64,000 nucleotides of DNA, from NCBI GenBank assembly GCA_947589295.1, contig CANQBZ010000004.1, forward strand, positions 1 to 64,000. Direction: 5' to 3'. This stretch comes from an uncultured Akkermansia sp. GTDB taxonomy: Bacteria > Verrucomicrobiota > Verrucomicrobiia > Verrucomicrobiales > Akkermansiaceae. The notes under the pieces were generated by a model, which did not search any database, was not told the DNA's origin, and worked only from the letters and a program-made list of their open reading frames with translations. Positions 17,295 to 25,027 of the stretch are shown piece after piece; within the stretch, counting starts at the first letter, position 1; each line of letters begins with the position of its first letter. The position numbers and the translations under genes were made by a program.

Positions 17295-17336
17295 GAAAAA
17301 AGCCCCGCCCATCCGAGAAGAGGGGATGAGCGGGGC
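17295..17336 (-). terminator. Rho-independent terminator after pnp
   Basis: On the minus strand GCCCCGCTCATCC pairs with GGATGGGCGGGGC (one G-T pair) around a 9-nt loop and is followed by TTTTTT. It lies just after the pnp stop. Confidence 0.9.
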
Positions 17337-17370
17337 AGGAATGCATCTCCCGCAAGACGAGCGTTGCGCT

Positions 17371-19524
17371 TTATCTATGCTTCGGTTCTTCGGCTGCGGG
17401 TGCCTTGGCCTTGCGATCACGAGCTGCCGCGCGTATGGACATCTTCACTCGGCCTCTGTCATCAATGCCGATGCATTTGGCGGTGACAATGTCGCCAACT
17501 CTGACGACGTCTTCCGTTTTTTGAGTGCGCCCTTCCGCGAGCTCAGATATGTGGATGAGTCCATCCTTGCCGGGAAGTACCTCCATGAAAGCACCAAACT
17601 CCTTGGTGGAGACAATCTTGCCCTCGTAGGTTTCCCCCACTTCAATTTCCTTGAACATGCGGCCAATGAGGGAGAGCGCTCGTTCCACGCCCTCCTGTCT
17701 GTTGCCGTAGACGCGGACGGTCCCATCTTCTTCGATGTTGATATCGGTGCCTGTTTCGGCCTGCAGGGCTTTAATGTTCTTGCCGCCCGGCCCTATCAGC
17801 TCGCCGATACGATCTGCCGGGATCGTGGTGGTTTCAATGCGCGGAGCTTTTGGACTGAGAGGTTGAGGCGCAGGGATTGCTTCGCACATGGTGTCGAGCA
17901 CCTGCATGCGCCCTTGCTTGGCTAAGTGAATGGCATCTTCCAAGATACCCAGCGGGATTCCCGGCAGTTTCAAATCGAGTTGATAGCCTGTCACACCCTC
18001 CGCTGAACCGCAGAGCTTGAAGTCCATGTCGCCATAGAAATCTTCTGATCCGATGATGTCCAGAAGTGTTTTGTAACGCTTGGGAACTCGGTCGCCCGGC
18101 TTTTCAAACTCGGTGACGAGACCTACAGATATGCCAGATACCGGTCGTTTAAGCGGAACGCCTGCTGCGAGCAGGGACATGGTGCCGGCGCATACGGATG
18201 CCATAGAGGTGGAGCCGTTGGACTCCATAATCTCCGAAGAAACGCGAATCGCATAAGGGAAATCCTCCTCCGATGGAATCACGGGCGCAATCGAGCGCTC
18301 TGCAAGTGCGCCATGACCAATCTCACGACGGTTCTGCCCGCCAAATCGTCCCGTTTCTCCCACCGTAAATGGTGGGAAGTTATAGTGCAGGATGAAGCGT
18401 TTCTCATCGACTGAGCCGGTGTAGTTGTCCAAGTATTGCTTCTCCTCCAGCGGGGCGAGCGTCGCCAAGCACAGCGACATCGTTTCTCCGCGCGAGAAAA
18501 GGGCAGAACCATGCACCACGCTGGGCAACACGTTGATCTCGGCCTTGAGCGGCCGAAGTTGCTTGATAGCGCGTCCGTCAGCCCGCTTGTCATGCTCCAT
18601 GATGGAGATGCGGAACGCCTTTTTCTGGATGTACTCAAAAACCTGTTCCACATCAAAATCTGTAGCCTCCGGATGAGATTGCTTGATGGCGGCTTCCACC
18701 TCATCGCGCAGGGCTCCTACCTGCTTCTGACGCTGAATTTTGTTAGGAGCGTAGATGGCCTCCTCAATTCTGTCGCCAGCGATCTTGTAGCCTATTTCAA
18801 GCAACTCCGGCTTGGCTACCGTGAGTTCGTACTCGCGCGTGGGCTTCCCGCACTGGGCACGCAGCTCTTCCTGAGCTGCGCATATCTTCGCCACATTCTC
18901 CTGAGCTACGTGCAGCGCGCGGATGAATTCCTCCTCAGGCAGTTCTTTAGCAGACCCCTCAATCATGATCACCTGGTCTCTAGAGCCGGCGTACACGAGG
19001 TCCAGGTCGGATTCTTTGCGCTGCTTATTGGTGGGGTTAATGACAAACTCGCCGTTAATTCGGCCCACTCGCACTGCACCGACAGGTTCGGCAAAGGGCA
19101 AGTCAGAGATAACGCAGGCAGCGGAGGCCCCATTGATGCTCAGAATATCCGGCTCGTTCTCGCCATCGGCCGCCAACAATAGAGAGATCACTTGTGTGTC
19201 ATAAAAATACCCCTTCGGGAACATGGGACGCAGAGGACGGTCCGTCATGCGACAGGTCAGTATCTCCTTCTCCGTGGGGCGTCCCTCACGCTTAAAGTAG
19301 CCGCCAGGGAACAGTCCAGCCGCCGCGGCCTTTTCTTTGTACTCGACTGAGAGCGGGAAGAAGGTCTGACCTTCCTTTATTTTCGTCGCACTTACGACAG
19401 TGACCAGTACTACGGTATCCCCGCATTGCACCGTAACGGCACCATCGGCCAATCTTGCAATTTTACCTGTTTCAATGGTCATAGGATTGGCGCCCACGGC
19501 ACACTCTACTTTATGTATACTCAT
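17371..19524 (-). CDS. pnp: Polyribonucleotide nucleotidyltransferase
   Basis: A 717-residue PNPase, the usual length. Two RNase PH-like domains are evident (GDTVVLVTVVSATK; FSRGETMSLCLATL, LHYNFPPFTVGE, GRREIGHGALAERS in the second). A KH domain (IGELIGPGGKNIKALQAETG) and an S1 domain (GETYEGKIVSTKEFGAFMEV, DGLIHISELA) follow. It degrades RNA phosphorolytically as part of the degradosome. ATG 19524 (MSIHKVECAVG) is preferred to 19557. A promoter and a leader of about 125 nt precede it; the leader contains short hairpins such as GAAGCC/GGCTTC, which could serve autoregulation as in E. coli. Confidence 0.95.
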   Translation of the reverse strand: MSIHKVECAVGANPMTIETGKIARLADGAVTVQCGDTVVLVTVVSATKIKEGQTFFPLSVEYKEKAAAAGLFPGGYFKREGRPTEKEILTCRMTDRPLRPMFPKGYFYDTQVISLLLAADGENEPDILSINGASAACVISDLPFAEPVGAVRVGRINGEFVINPTNKQRKESDLDLVYAGSRDQVIMIEGSAKELPEEEFIRALHVAQENVAKICAAQEELRAQCGKPTREYELTVAKPELLEIGYKIAGDRIEEAIYAPNKIQRQKQVGALRDEVEAAIKQSHPEATDFDVEQVFEYIQKKAFRISIMEHDKRADGRAIKQLRPLKAEINVLPSVVHGSALFSRGETMSLCLATLAPLEEKQYLDNYTGSVDEKRFILHYNFPPFTVGETGRFGGQNRREIGHGALAERSIAPVIPSEEDFPYAIRVSSEIMESNGSTSMASVCAGTMSLLAAGVPLKRPVSGISVGLVTEFEKPGDRVPKRYKTLLDIIGSEDFYGDMDFKLCGSAEGVTGYQLDLKLPGIPLGILEDAIHLAKQGRMQVLDTMCEAIPAPQPLSPKAPRIETTTIPADRIGELIGPGGKNIKALQAETGTDINIEEDGTVRVYGNRQEGVERALSLIGRMFKEIEVGETYEGKIVSTKEFGAFMEVLPGKDGLIHISELAEGRTQKTEDVVRVGDIVTAKCIGIDDRGRVKMSIRAAARDRKAKAPAAEEPKHR

Positions 19525-19655
19525 TTTCTTTTCGTTTTCATCTTGTGTCGGCTTCATTCTGCACCGCAGGAAACCGAAGCCGACGATGGCTTCCGTTGGT
19601 CAGGGGCATCCACTGCCTAAGCTCCCGCGAGTCTAATGCACGCAAGAGCAGCGCC

Positions 19656-19684
19656 ATTCTACCCCCAGTTTGCCCACAACGCAA
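19656..19684 (-). promoter_or_regulatory. Candidate sigma70 promoter of pnp
   Basis: Minus strand TTGCGT (19684-19679), 17-bp spacer, TAGAAT (19661-19656). The predicted leader to the pnp ATG is about 125 nt. Confidence 0.55.
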
Positions 19685-19922
19685 GCCTTTAGCACGTACA
19701 TACGGCAAATGAAGTGATTTCCGACACTTCGTAAGAGACGTGCGAAAAGTATCTATTGTTCTCCAAACAACAGATAATGTGGGAGTAGGAGTAAGAACTA
19801 GGATGCGCCGCAAGGGCGTTGAATCTTTCAGGACCATTGGGTGGACAAAAGTTTCCTTGTGTTCCCAAACGATTCGGATGGTGTAAAATGGCTAAAATCT
19901 TCGTCATTTTCGTGGAGTAGGC
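19685..19922. other. Intergenic region between divergent pnp and yqjD-like genes
   Basis: About 495 bp separate the two divergent genes. Apart from the two promoters at its edges I see no gene. The ORFs in it are short, unlike any family I know, and overlap each other on the minus strand. Confidence 0.5.
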
Positions 19923-19951
19923 TTGCCAAAGTTCACTTTCGCGCATATAAT
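19923..19951 (+). promoter_or_regulatory. Candidate sigma70 promoter of the yqjD-like operon
   Basis: TTGCCA (19923-19928), 17-bp spacer, TATAAT (19946-19951). The -10 box is a perfect consensus. The predicted leader is about 62 nt. Confidence 0.7.
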
Positions 19952-20019
19952 GAATGCAAGATCGCTGGGGGAAGCCGCTTATTCGATTGCTTTCCGCATG
20001 GCGTCAACCTTACATCACC

Positions 20020-20358
20020 ATGAGCAACGAACATAATGAACCTAATGTCGTGCCGGCTCCTGCGCCCGAGCCAGCTCCGTCTGTCGATACACAGAACCGC
20101 TTGAGCGCCGCCCGCGAGTTTGCCAGCGAGCAGTATGAGAAGCTGCGCCGTGCCGCAGCAGATCAAGTGGAAAATGTGCGTCGTTACACGCAGGATGCAC
20201 GTCGGCAACTCAATGAAGGATGGGACGCAACGCGCTCCAAAGCCAAGGATTTGCACCACGCCGGGGAGGAGTATGTGAAAGCTAATCCCACAGCAAGTGT
20301 GCTTGGTGCGTTGGGGGTCGGGCTTCTGCTGGGGCTGCTCCTGGGCGGCCGTCGCTAA
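20020..20358 (+). CDS. DUF883 / ElaB-YqjD-like membrane-anchored protein
   Basis: A 112-residue protein with an amphipathic helical body (SAAREFASEQYEKLRRAAADQV) and a C-terminal hydrophobic anchor with the family pattern VKANPTASVLGALGVGLLLGLLLGGRR. YqjD and ElaB of E. coli attach ribosomes to the inner membrane in stationary phase; the same role here is an inference. The start is ATG 20020 (MSNEHNEP), because 19954 would precede the usable leader. It opens a four-gene operon. Confidence 0.85.
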   Translation: MSNEHNEPNVVPAPAPEPAPSVDTQNRLSAAREFASEQYEKLRRAAADQVENVRRYTQDARRQLNEGWDATRSKAKDLHHAGEEYVKANPTASVLGALGVGLLLGLLLGGRR

Positions 20359-20373
20359 TTTTTTATATATACC

Positions 20374-20808
20374 ATGGCGGAAAGCAACCCCCCGGAGAAA
20401 CCTGCGACCCTGCGTGAGCAAGGAGGTGCTGTGTTGGGCGCCGTGCGCGAAACGACGCTGCACACCATGCACCATGTTGAGGCGTTGACTGCGCTGCTGC
20501 AGATGGAGCTCCATGAATATGGACGGCGGCAGGTGCGACGGTTCACGGCGGCGTTGGTTGGGGTAGCGCTGCTACTGTGTGCGTACCTCATGCTGTGCCT
20601 ATTTGCTGCTTGGGTACTCACCCCCGTGATCAAGCCTATGTGGGCGCCACTGCTTGCAGTGGTTATCTTCAATGCTCTGTCCGGGTTAGTAGCTTTGCTG
20701 GTGAGCCGTAACTGCAAGGCTAATGGCGTTGCCCCCGAAACCATAAAAGAACTCAAGAACGACCTCGAATGCGTCAAACTCTATCTGAAAGGAAAAGAGA
20801 AACCCTGA
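20374..20808 (+). CDS. YqjE-like / phage holin superfamily membrane protein
   Basis: A 144-residue protein with two membrane helices (FTAALVGVALLLCAYLMLCLFAAWV and MWAPLLAVVIFNALSGLVALLV) after an amphipathic N terminus, and a charged C-terminal tail. This is the pattern of YqjE and the holin-X-like family. It lies 15 bp after the DUF883 gene and shares one base with the next gene (TGATG), as in the E. coli yqjD-yqjE-yqjK order. Function is unknown, perhaps an envelope stress role. Confidence 0.75.
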   Translation: MAESNPPEKPATLREQGGAVLGAVRETTLHTMHHVEALTALLQMELHEYGRRQVRRFTAALVGVALLLCAYLMLCLFAAWVLTPVIKPMWAPLLAVVIFNALSGLVALLVSRNCKANGVAPETIKELKNDLECVKLYLKGKEKP

Positions 20809-21188
20809 TGCGCGTGGCGGAATCGCGTGTGGCTGTGGTGGACAGCATGGAATCTACCGCCGACACGGTACGCAGCGTGTACGGCCGCTTTCGTGTGCCA
20901 GGCTCCTACATGCGGATGGGCCTTGGCGTTGGGGCTGGCTTGGTGAGCATGTGGTTGGTGAATCGTGTGTTCTCTGCCGGAAGACGGCGGGTGGCTTCTG
21001 CGTTGCAGACGCCTGCTTTACCCGCTCGCAGTGCAGGGGGAGCGTTCACCCTCCTGCTCGTTCAGCTGGCTTCTACACTTTTGCTGCCTTGGGTGCGCGA
21101 GCGCGTGCATGGCGCGGACTTGGGCCATGTCTTCAAGCGCATGCAGCCTTCGCACATTTTTTTCCGTTGGTTGGGGTTGGAGAAATAG
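20808..21188 (+). CDS. YqjK-position membrane protein, unknown function
   Basis: A 126-residue protein starting at the ATG that overlaps the upstream stop (TGATG). It has hydrophobic segments around MRMGLGVGAGLVSMWLVNRVF and AFTLLLVQLASTLLLPWV, with many arginines between. By position it corresponds to the third gene of yqjDEK; by sequence I cannot confirm this. Confidence 0.65.
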   Translation: MRVAESRVAVVDSMESTADTVRSVYGRFRVPGSYMRMGLGVGAGLVSMWLVNRVFSAGRRRVASALQTPALPARSAGGAFTLLLVQLASTLLLPWVRERVHGADLGHVFKRMQPSHIFFRWLGLEK

Positions 21189-21191
21189 GAC

Positions 21192-21560
21192 ATGATTCCC
21201 AAAGCGTACAACATTGGGGATACGGATACCCGTCCGTGGGGACGTTGGGTCGTGTTGGACCTGACCCCGCATCTCGTGGTAAAAAAACTTTTTGTTGCGC
21301 CTGGCAAACGCATTTCCCTGCAGTTGCATCGATTTCGTTCCGAACGATGGATCATGATGCAGGGTGAAGCGGTGGTTCAGAAAAATGAAGAGGAAATTAC
21401 GCTGAAACCTGGAGATGGCGTGCTTATCCCCCAGAATACTTTGCACCGACTCTCTAATGAAAGCGCCCAAGAGGTACAACTGCTCGAAATCCAATTTGGC
21501 GATTTGCTCAGCGAGGACGATATTGAACGTCTCGAGGATGATTATGGACGGAACGATTGA
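21192..21560 (+). CDS. Cupin protein of the mannose-6-phosphate isomerase type II family
   Basis: A 122-residue single cupin, equivalent to the C-terminal domain of the bifunctional PMI/GDP-mannose pyrophosphorylase. Metal-binding residues appear in SLQLHRFRSERWIMMQGEA, and the family end EIQFGDLLSEDDIERLEDDYGR is present. It likely binds or isomerises a sugar phosphate, but stand-alone versions are not well characterised. It follows the membrane protein gene by 3 bp. Confidence 0.88.
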   Translation: MIPKAYNIGDTDTRPWGRWVVLDLTPHLVVKKLFVAPGKRISLQLHRFRSERWIMMQGEAVVQKNEEEITLKPGDGVLIPQNTLHRLSNESAQEVQLLEIQFGDLLSEDDIERLEDDYGRND

Positions 21561-22195
21561 TCTTTCGTATTCGTAAGTACACAAATCTCACATTGTCTAT
21601 TCCTCCCATGGGGTGGGAATGACAGCATTGTTCGTGGCAACAGAGGTCTAGGTAACGGTCGATGGGGAACACATTACCTGCGGGCAAGACGAGTCATTGC
21701 TCTGGAGAAGTTGGACCTGGGAGAAGCAAATTGTCGGGATATAGGGGACCCGTGGTCCCCAAAAAGGACTTCGGTGTGAGGGCAGTGCATGGGATGCACG
21801 GAGGCGACTGTCTGCTGTTGCAACGCAATGCCATTCTGTTGACGCAGGAGAAAGAATGGGGCAACGCGCTGATTACCGAAGATGACGCTGTGCCCAGAGT
21901 GACGCCGGAGGCATGAGAAATTCTGCCGTTGGTATTCAAGGGAGTGAAGGGGGAGCAGGTTCTCTGCTTTGGTTGCATCAAGCGCTTTCGCGGGGACGTG
22001 ATATGGTGGCAGGGAGGATATTTGTCTGTCAATATAAAAGGGCTGTCGCCTCGCGGGATATCGTCTCGCCCCATTCAGAAAATTGTCCGTTGCGACGGAC
22101 TTCCTGCACGCGCACGCCCTTTGCCACAATGCTGGTAATTCGGAGACAGAAAGAAAAGAAGTGCGTGAAAATGCGTTGAACGACACTAATTAGAC
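21561..22195. other. Gene-free stretch with hairpins and two unrecognised overlapping ORFs
   Basis: About 680 bp lie between the cupin gene and thrS. Plus-strand ORFs 21662-21916 and 21913-22179 overlap by ATGA but resemble no family. In frame 2, 21662-22138 stays open except for one TGA at 21914. A 170-aa minus-strand ORF covers the same DNA. Three perfect hairpins are visible: GGGGACC-CGT-GGTCCCC (21744-21760), GTGCAT-GGG-ATGCAC (21785-21799) and GTCCGT-TGCG-ACGGAC (22085-22100). I looked for tmRNA, RNase P RNA and SRP RNA signatures and saw none. It could be an uncharacterised RNA or a decayed gene. Confidence 0.4.
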
Positions 22196-22224
22196 TTGAA
22201 ATCTGCGCGCTTTCATGTCATATT
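22196..22224 (+). promoter_or_regulatory. Candidate promoter of thrS
   Basis: TTGAAA (22196-22201), 17-bp spacer, CATATT (22219-22224), 18 bp before the thrS ATG. The -10 match is modest. Confidence 0.4.
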
Positions 22225-22242
22225 GGCCCGACCGCACAGAGC

Positions 22243-24165
22243 ATGTCAGACCACAAGGAACGAAAAACACTAGAAGAACGTAACCAGGCAGGTGAGCTGG
22301 AGAGGCTCCGCCACTCGTGCGCACATGTTTGTGCCACAGCAATTTGCCGTATCTGGCCGCAAGCACAACTGGCAGCCGGTCCGGCTGTGGAGAATGGCTT
22401 TTATTACGACATTGAACTCGACCACAACATTTCATCAGACGAATTCGCGCGCATCGAGGAAGAGATGAAAAAAGTGGTGAAAGAAAATGTGCCGTTTGAA
22501 AAGACAGTCGTGAGCCGTGCTGAAGCGTTGCGCTTGGCTGAGACCGGGGAGTTAGGCAGTGTGGGGCCGCGTAATGTGCCTTCCAAGTTCAAGGTCGACC
22601 TGCTCTCCCGCATTCCGGATGATGAGCCCATTTCCATCTACCGTAATGGCGATTTTATTGATCTATGTGCTGGACCGCACGTACCCCGCACTGGGAATTG
22701 CAAGGCTTTCAAGATTATGAGCGTGGCTTCTGCCTATTATCAGGGGGATGCCAGCGGCCCACGCTTGCAGCGTGTGTATGGCACCTGCTTTCCGAACCGC
22801 ACCCAGTTGGATGAACACTTAGCTCGACTCGAAGAGGCCAAAAAACGCGACCATCGCAAACTAGGACGCGAACTCGGTCTCTTCTCCATTGATGAAATGG
22901 TGGGGCAGGGGCTTGTCTTGTGGAAGCCGAAGGGCGCGATCATCCGCCGAGAGTTGCAAAACTTCATCACTGAGGAGCTGGATCGCATCGGCTATTCGCA
23001 AGTATTCACCCCGCACATCGGCAAGTTGGATTTGTACATGACCAGCGGACACTGGGAGCACTACAAAGAAAGCCAGTTTCCTCCTATCCCGGACCCGGAC
23101 GACCTCAAGAAACTGCGCGATGAACATGCCACCTGCGCAGACCTCTTCAATGCTCTGGATAGCCGCACCATCGCGGGCTTTATGCTCAAGCCGATGAACT
23201 GCCCGCATCACATCCGAATTTATGCAAATGATCCGCACTCCTACCGTGACCTGCCTGTACGCCTTGCGGAGTTTGGTACCGTGTACCGCTGGGAGCAGAG
23301 CGGCGAGTTAGGCGGCATGACGCGCGTGCGCGGCTTTACTCAGGATGATGCGCACATCTTCTGCCGCCCGGATCAAATCAAGCAGGAGGTTCAGCAGTGC
23401 ATTGGCATTGTCAAGCACATCCTCGGTACGTTGCGCATGACCGATTTTCGCGTCCGGCTTTCCTTGCGTGACAGAGAATACGCCGATTTTAAGTACGTGG
23501 GCAGCCACGAGAATTGGCAACTCTCGGAAAATGCGCTGCGCGAGGTGCTGCAAGAGGAAGGCTTCGACTTTGTGGAGGCTGAGAACGAGGCCGCATTTTA
23601 CGGTCCGAAAATCGACTTCATTGTGCGCGATGTCATTGGTCGTGATTGGCAGCTCGGTACGGTGCAAGTGGATTACAACTTGCCGGAGCGATTTGAGCTT
23701 ACCTATACTGGTGCAGATAACAAACCTCACCGTCCGGTCATGATTCATCGCGCTCCCTTCGGTTCCTTGGAACGCTTCACTGGTTTGCTCATTGAGCACT
23801 TCGCCGGTAAATTCCCGACTTGGCTTGCTCCGGAGCAAGTGCGCGTGTTGCCCATCTCCGATAAGACTCTCGATTTCGCGGAGTATGTGCGCATTCAACT
23901 GGCGAACGTGGGCATCCGAGTGCGCATGGATGATGCGCCGGATAAAATCGGCGCAAAGATTCGTAATGCGCGCATGGATCGCGTGCCCTACATGCTCGTG
24001 GTCGGTCAACGTGAGGCGGAGCAGGGCCTCGTTTCCGTGCGTCATAGAGATTTGGACGTCATTGGCTCCATGTCGATAGCTGATTTTTGCTATGACGTGA
24101 GTCGCGAAATCCAACAGCGCCTCATCGCTCCTGAACTCCACCCCTCTCCTCCCCAGACTGAGTAA
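22243..24165 (+). CDS. thrS: Threonyl-tRNA synthetase without TGS domain
   Basis: A 640-residue class II synthetase. The editing domain begins at residue 22 (LRHSCAHVCA, with the HxxxH pair) and includes DLCAGPHVPRTG. The N-terminal TGS domain of about 60 residues in E. coli ThrRS is therefore missing. Catalytic zinc ligands are present: Cys in MLKPMNCPHH, His in FTQDDAHIFC and His in VMIHRAPFGS. About 25-30 extra residues (PIPDPDDLKKLRDEHATCAD and following) lie just before the first zinc cysteine. The anticodon-binding domain ends in YMLVVGQREAEQGLVSVR. No Shine-Dalgarno or T-box is seen. infC follows after 39 bp, the same order as in E. coli. Confidence 0.95.
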   Translation: MSDHKERKTLEERNQAGELERLRHSCAHVCATAICRIWPQAQLAAGPAVENGFYYDIELDHNISSDEFARIEEEMKKVVKENVPFEKTVVSRAEALRLAETGELGSVGPRNVPSKFKVDLLSRIPDDEPISIYRNGDFIDLCAGPHVPRTGNCKAFKIMSVASAYYQGDASGPRLQRVYGTCFPNRTQLDEHLARLEEAKKRDHRKLGRELGLFSIDEMVGQGLVLWKPKGAIIRRELQNFITEELDRIGYSQVFTPHIGKLDLYMTSGHWEHYKESQFPPIPDPDDLKKLRDEHATCADLFNALDSRTIAGFMLKPMNCPHHIRIYANDPHSYRDLPVRLAEFGTVYRWEQSGELGGMTRVRGFTQDDAHIFCRPDQIKQEVQQCIGIVKHILGTLRMTDFRVRLSLRDREYADFKYVGSHENWQLSENALREVLQEEGFDFVEAENEAAFYGPKIDFIVRDVIGRDWQLGTVQVDYNLPERFELTYTGADNKPHRPVMIHRAPFGSLERFTGLLIEHFAGKFPTWLAPEQVRVLPISDKTLDFAEYVRIQLANVGIRVRMDDAPDKIGAKIRNARMDRVPYMLVVGQREAEQGLVSVRHRDLDVIGSMSIADFCYDVSREIQQRLIAPELHPSPPQTE

Positions 24166-24204
24166 GTTCATCCCCTGCCTATTAACTCACACATTACACG
24201 ACAC

Positions 24205-24858
24205 GTGCCACTCCCACCCAAAAAAACAACTTCCCCCGCGCGCGGCAATCGTCGCGATCAGTTCAACAAAACGCCTCAGGTTCGCGTAAATGACCGTATC
24301 CGCGTTTCGCGTGTCCGCGTCGTCACCGCAGGGGGCGTCCAGCTCGGCATTGTGCCAACTCGGGACGCCTTGGCCAAGGCTAGAGAATTAGGTCTCGATC
24401 TCGTGGAGGTGGCCCCCAACGCCGATCCTCCTGTCTGTCGCATCATTGACTATGGCAAGTACAAGTACATGCAGGCTAAGCAGCAAAAGAACAGCAAATC
24501 AAAGGTCGTGCGCATGAAGGAGGTGAAACTTCGCATTGGTACCGATGTGAATGATTACAATGTTAAGATGGGACGCACTGAGCAATTTCTCGACCACGGG
24601 CATAAAGTGCGCTTTCAGCTGCGCTTCAAGGGACGCGAAAATGCTCACCAGCAGATGGGGCTGGATGTGATGACCAAGGTCGCGGAAGATATGAAGACGA
24701 TGGGTCGCGTGGATCAACCTGCCAAACTTGTGGGCAACACCGTGACCATGGTTCTTTCGCCTCTCCCCAATGGTCAGCGCATCAAAAAATTCAAGAAATA
24801 CGAAGAAGATGACTTTGATGCGGAATCTGCCGAGTTTGATGCTAAGGAAGAAAGTTGA
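24205..24858 (+). CDS. infC: Translation initiation factor IF-3
   Basis: A 217-residue IF-3 with the N-terminal domain (RVNDRIRVSRVRVVTAGG, LDLVEVAPNADPPVCRIIDYGKYKY) and the C-terminal domain (EVKLRIGTDVNDYNVKMG, VRFQLRFKGRENAHQQMG). It prevents subunit joining and proofreads start codons. The ORF has no ATG at its start: GTG at 24205 is used here, and in-frame ATT codons at 24193 and 24181 are alternatives. ATT-type starts are known to allow IF-3 self-regulation. An acidic tail (EEDDFDAESAEFDAKEES) extends beyond the usual end. Confidence 0.93.
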   Translation: MPLPPKKTTSPARGNRRDQFNKTPQVRVNDRIRVSRVRVVTAGGVQLGIVPTRDALAKARELGLDLVEVAPNADPPVCRIIDYGKYKYMQAKQQKNSKSKVVRMKEVKLRIGTDVNDYNVKMGRTEQFLDHGHKVRFQLRFKGRENAHQQMGLDVMTKVAEDMKTMGRVDQPAKLVGNTVTMVLSPLPNGQRIKKFKKYEEDDFDAESAEFDAKEES

Positions 24859-24946
24859 TGTGAGCGCCTGTGGAACTACATGAGAAAGAAGTAATGGGCA
24901 GTTTGCGCTAGGCTTCGAGAAGAATGAGCATTGCACAACTTATATG

Positions 24947-24986
24947 GCGCCGCGACGTGGCTCTATCATGCGGCGCGATATTTTTC
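24947..24986 (+). terminator. Probable terminator after infC
   Basis: GCGCCGC (24947-24953) pairs with GCGGCGC (24970-24976) around a 16-nt loop and is followed by GATATTTTTCTT. Confidence 0.6.
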
Positions 24987-25027
24987 TTGAAAAAAACGAG
25001 TCAACATGGTAGAGAGGAGCCGAACGA

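Noticed and set aside
21674-22186. 170-aa minus-strand ORF between the cupin gene and thrS
   Set aside because: No recognisable motif and it overlaps equally unrecognised plus-strand ORFs; kept only as part of the orphan stretch.
23308-24171. 287-aa minus-strand ORF
   Set aside because: Shadow of thrS.
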